From: Alistipes sp. CAG:831
GTDB lineage: Bacteria > Bacteroidota > Bacteroidia > Bacteroidales > UBA932
Length of the DNA stretch: 45,696 bases
Direction of reading: 5' to 3'
Assembly (NCBI GenBank): GCA_000432775.1
Contig: HF990377.1
Location: 1-45,696 of the forward strand
The position numbers and the translations under genes were made by a program. Shown piece by piece: positions 43,474 through 45,696 of this stretch. Each line of letters starts with the position of its first letter. The stretch's first letter is position 1. The notes beneath the pieces are model-generated. The model was not told the origin of the DNA, made no database searches, and saw only the letters and a program-made list of their open reading frames with translations.

Positions 43474-44883
43474 ATGAGCACACATTCGAAAGCAGCCGAA
43501 AAGTTCATAGCCGACAAGGAGAGGACCGCATGGCACAACCAGGCCCTGTGGTTCGTCCGCGAGAAAAGGGACCGCATGGCCCGGTCCGTCCCCGAATGGG
43601 AAGCCCTGCGGGAGGCGGCGGCCCGCACCAAGATACACACCGTCACACATCTGGCCCATTACCTCGAGATGTTCGAGCGCAATGCCACGGCCAACGGCAT
43701 ACACGTACACTGGGCCAAGGACGCCCAGGAGCACAACGAGATAGTCTACGGCATCCTCAAGGAGCACGGAGTCAGGCATCTGGTCAAGAGCAAGTCCATG
43801 CTCGCCGAGGAATGCGGCCTGTCCCCCTACCTGGAGGAGCGCGGCATCGAGGCTGTAGAGAGCGACCTCGGAGAGCGCATCATGCAGCTTATGCACCGGC
43901 CACCCAGCCACATAGTCCTTCCGGCCATACACGTCAAGAGGCAGGAAGTGGGAGAGCTCTTCGAACGCGAGATAGGCACAGAGCACGGCAACAGCGACCC
44001 GACCTACCTCACCCACGCTGCCAGAGGACACCTGCGCGACAAGTTACTCCATGCCGATGCGGCCATGACCGGAGTCAATTTCGCCGTGGCCTCGTCCGGA
44101 GCCTTCGTCGTATGCACCAACGAGGGTAACGCCGACATGGGCACCTCCTTCCCCAAACTGCATATAGCCATCATGGGCCTCGAGAAAGTGATTCCCGACT
44201 ACGACGCCCTCGCCATATACCACCGGCTGCTCGCCCGCTCCGCCACAGGACAGCATTCCACCACCTACACCACCCACTACAAACGGCCCGTGGAAGGCCA
44301 GGAGATGCACATCGTCATCGTGGACAACGGCCGCAGCAGGATACTCGGCAACCCCGTCCACCGCAACATGCTCAAATGCCTGCGCTGCGGAGCCTGCATG
44401 AACACCTGCCCCGTCTACCGCCGTTCCGGAGGCTACTCCTACTCCTACTTCATCCCCGGACCGCTGGGCATCAACCTCGGAATGCTCGCCGACCCCAAAC
44501 AGTACAGCGGCAACGTCTCCGCATGCAGCCTCTGCATGTCCTGCTCCAATGTCTGCCCCGCCAAGATCGACCTCGGAGAGCAGATCTACTCCTGGAGGCA
44601 GGAACTCGATTCCCTCGGACTGGCCAATCCGGTCAAGAAGGGCATCGTCAAGGTGCTCAACACCGCCCTGCGCAGTCCCGGCATGTTCCATTTCTGCATC
44701 AAGGCAGGACGGCTCGGAGAGAAAATCGCCCCGCACGGCCTGCTCTACTGCAGTGCCAACGCCTGGGGCCGCGACCGCGAGCTGCCGGAATTCACCTCCC
44801 GCACATTCGAACAGATCTGGAAAGAAGAGCTGTCCTCCTCTGCCCCGGCCGGCCAGGGCAAATCCGAGGAGAGCGGGAAATAA
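43474..44883 (+). CDS. lutB: Lactate utilization protein B
   Basis: 469 residues from the ATG at 43474; an upstream in-frame start overlaps lutA and is rejected. The N-terminal LUD-type domain runs to about residue 290. Two 4Fe-4S motifs follow: CLRCGACMNTCP from Cys302 and CSLCMSCSNVCP from Cys351. It passes electrons from lactate oxidation towards the respiratory chain, probably menaquinone. lutC starts 30 nt downstream. Confidence 0.96.
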   Translation: MSTHSKAAEKFIADKERTAWHNQALWFVREKRDRMARSVPEWEALREAAARTKIHTVTHLAHYLEMFERNATANGIHVHWAKDAQEHNEIVYGILKEHGVRHLVKSKSMLAEECGLSPYLEERGIEAVESDLGERIMQLMHRPPSHIVLPAIHVKRQEVGELFEREIGTEHGNSDPTYLTHAARGHLRDKLLHADAAMTGVNFAVASSGAFVVCTNEGNADMGTSFPKLHIAIMGLEKVIPDYDALAIYHRLLARSATGQHSTTYTTHYKRPVEGQEMHIVIVDNGRSRILGNPVHRNMLKCLRCGACMNTCPVYRRSGGYSYSYFIPGPLGINLGMLADPKQYSGNVSACSLCMSCSNVCPAKIDLGEQIYSWRQELDSLGLANPVKKGIVKVLNTALRSPGMFHFCIKAGRLGEKIAPHGLLYCSANAWGRDRELPEFTSRTFEQIWKEELSSSAPAGQGKSEESGK

Positions 44884-44913
44884 CAGTTTTACCGTAAAAC
44901 AAGCATCTACGAC

Positions 44914-45666
44914 ATGAGCAGCAAGGAAACAATACTCGAGGCCCTCAAGGCCAACAGCCCCGCACCCGTGGAAAGAGGGCCGCTGGGCTTCACCCCCATG
45001 ACATTCTCCGACCCGTTGGCGGAGTTCCGGGAAAGAGCGGTCAAGGCCGCAGCGGCCCGGTGCATCCTGATCGAAGAGGGGGACGATAAGGCATCCGCAG
45101 ATACGGAGCTCTCCGGAAACCGCGCCACAAGCTCCGGCGACAGGACACCGGAAGGGTACGCGACAGAGCGGGCTGGCCTTCGACCTGAGAACCGCGCCAC
45201 AAACCCCGGCGACAGAACACCGGAAGAGGAGAAGCCCGGCAGCATCCGGGAGCGCATCGCCTCCATTGTCCGCCGGACCTACCCTGAAGCCAGACGCATA
45301 GCCTCCAATCTGCCCGAGGCCGCATCCTGCGCCACATTCAACCCCGACGAACTGGAAGATCCCCGCGATCTCGCCGGCACAGATGTTGCCATAGTCCGCG
45401 GAGCCTTCGGAGTAGTCGAGAACGGCTCCGTCTGGATACCCCGAGCATTCCGGCACAAAGCCATGCTATTCATCCCCGAAGCCCTCGTCATCCTGCTGGA
45501 CAGAAAGCAGATAGTGTGCAACATGCACGAAGCCTACGCCCGGAAGGACTTCGACACCTACGACTTCGGCAGCTTCATCGCCGGCCCCTCCAAGACCGCC
45601 GACATCGAGCAAGCCCTTGTCATCGGCGCCCACGGAGCCCGGGACGTCACGGTCATCCTGATGTAG
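44914..45666 (+). CDS. lutC: Lactate utilization protein C with a repetitive insert
   Basis: 250 residues, third Lut component. The LUD domain is recognised by VAIVRGAFGVVENGSVWIP and GSFIAGPSKTADIEQALVIGAHGA at the C-terminus. Residues about 58-110 are an unusual hydrophilic insert carrying a duplicated NRAT..GDRTPE motif 24 residues apart. Bacterial LutC proteins are usually nearer 190-240 residues without it. The insert keeps the frame and lies between the N-terminal helices and the core fold, so the protein may still work. Confidence 0.92.
   Translation: MSSKETILEALKANSPAPVERGPLGFTPMTFSDPLAEFRERAVKAAAARCILIEEGDDKASADTELSGNRATSSGDRTPEGYATERAGLRPENRATNPGDRTPEEEKPGSIRERIASIVRRTYPEARRIASNLPEAASCATFNPDELEDPRDLAGTDVAIVRGAFGVVENGSVWIPRAFRHKAMLFIPEALVILLDRKQIVCNMHEAYARKDFDTYDFGSFIAGPSKTADIEQALVIGAHGARDVTVILM
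45118..45227 (+). repeat. Imperfect 72-bp-period duplication within lutC
   Basis: AACCGCGCCACAA starts at 45118 and again at 45190. Each is followed by a similar 25-nt block ending ACACCGGAAG. The period is 24 codons, so the frame is kept. The sequence between copies differs in composition from the rest of lutC. Confidence 0.8.
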
Positions 45667-45696
45667 GCCTTCTGCACGGCATTCCTCTTCCGTTCC

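Noticed and set aside
44044..45456. 470-residue minus-strand ORF over lutB/lutC
   Set aside because: Glycine-rich antisense shadow; the plus strand carries intact Fe-S and LUD motifs.

Overview
This window comes from a GC-rich (by eye mid-to-high 50s percent) member of the Bacteroidales, plausibly Alistipes-like or a related gut lineage; the genus cannot be fixed from the sequence. The reasons are the Bacteroidetes promoter form (TTTG about 20 nt upstream of TAnnTTTG), the ATP synthase order atpDCBEFHAG with a subunit a that carries a signal peptide, exported lipoproteins with short Bacteroidetes-type lipoboxes, a TonB receptor with a carboxypeptidase-regulatory-like N-terminal domain, and six-bladed propeller lipoproteins.

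Layout. 1-300: tail of an unknown gene and a cloverleaf-like inverted repeat. 316-4387: miaA with an AraC regulator, a divergent Bcr/CflA exporter, a small membrane protein and a DJ-1/PfpI protein. 4420-11234 (minus): complete F1Fo ATP synthase operon. 11404-16328: two exported proteins, a WD40/OmpA-like protein and a TPR/caspase-like peptidase. 16357-17438: smpB, then a YefM/RelE-like toxin-antitoxin pair under a perfect palindrome. 17466-22626 (minus): TonB receptor, beta-helix lipoprotein and calcineurin-like phosphoesterase. 22781-23065: three 105-bp tandem repeats. 23160-29800 (minus): tricorn-like protease, cysteine desulfidase-like protein, trxB and lgt. 29908-31251: exported sialidase. 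31252-32510: gene-free, with several palindromic elements. 32511-33539: RlmI-like methyltransferase. 33652-36669: AT-richer operon with a thioredoxin-like lipoprotein, a tiny secreted four-cysteine protein and two propeller lipoproteins. 36870-41081: pgk, an SBF transporter and an acyltransferase, flanked by two small ORFs that look like in-frame internal-deletion remnants (ECF sigma/Spy-like and crcB). 41175-45666: lactate permease plus lutABC.

How the genes work together. The ATP synthase residues suggest proton coupling. LctP imports lactate, and LutABC would oxidise it to pyruvate. Lgt supports the many lipoproteins seen here, and TrxB supplies thiol reductant. The two least explained systems are the exported caspase/WD40-OmpA pair and the secreted cysteine-peptide/propeller operon. 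Both are candidates for undescribed cell-envelope functions.
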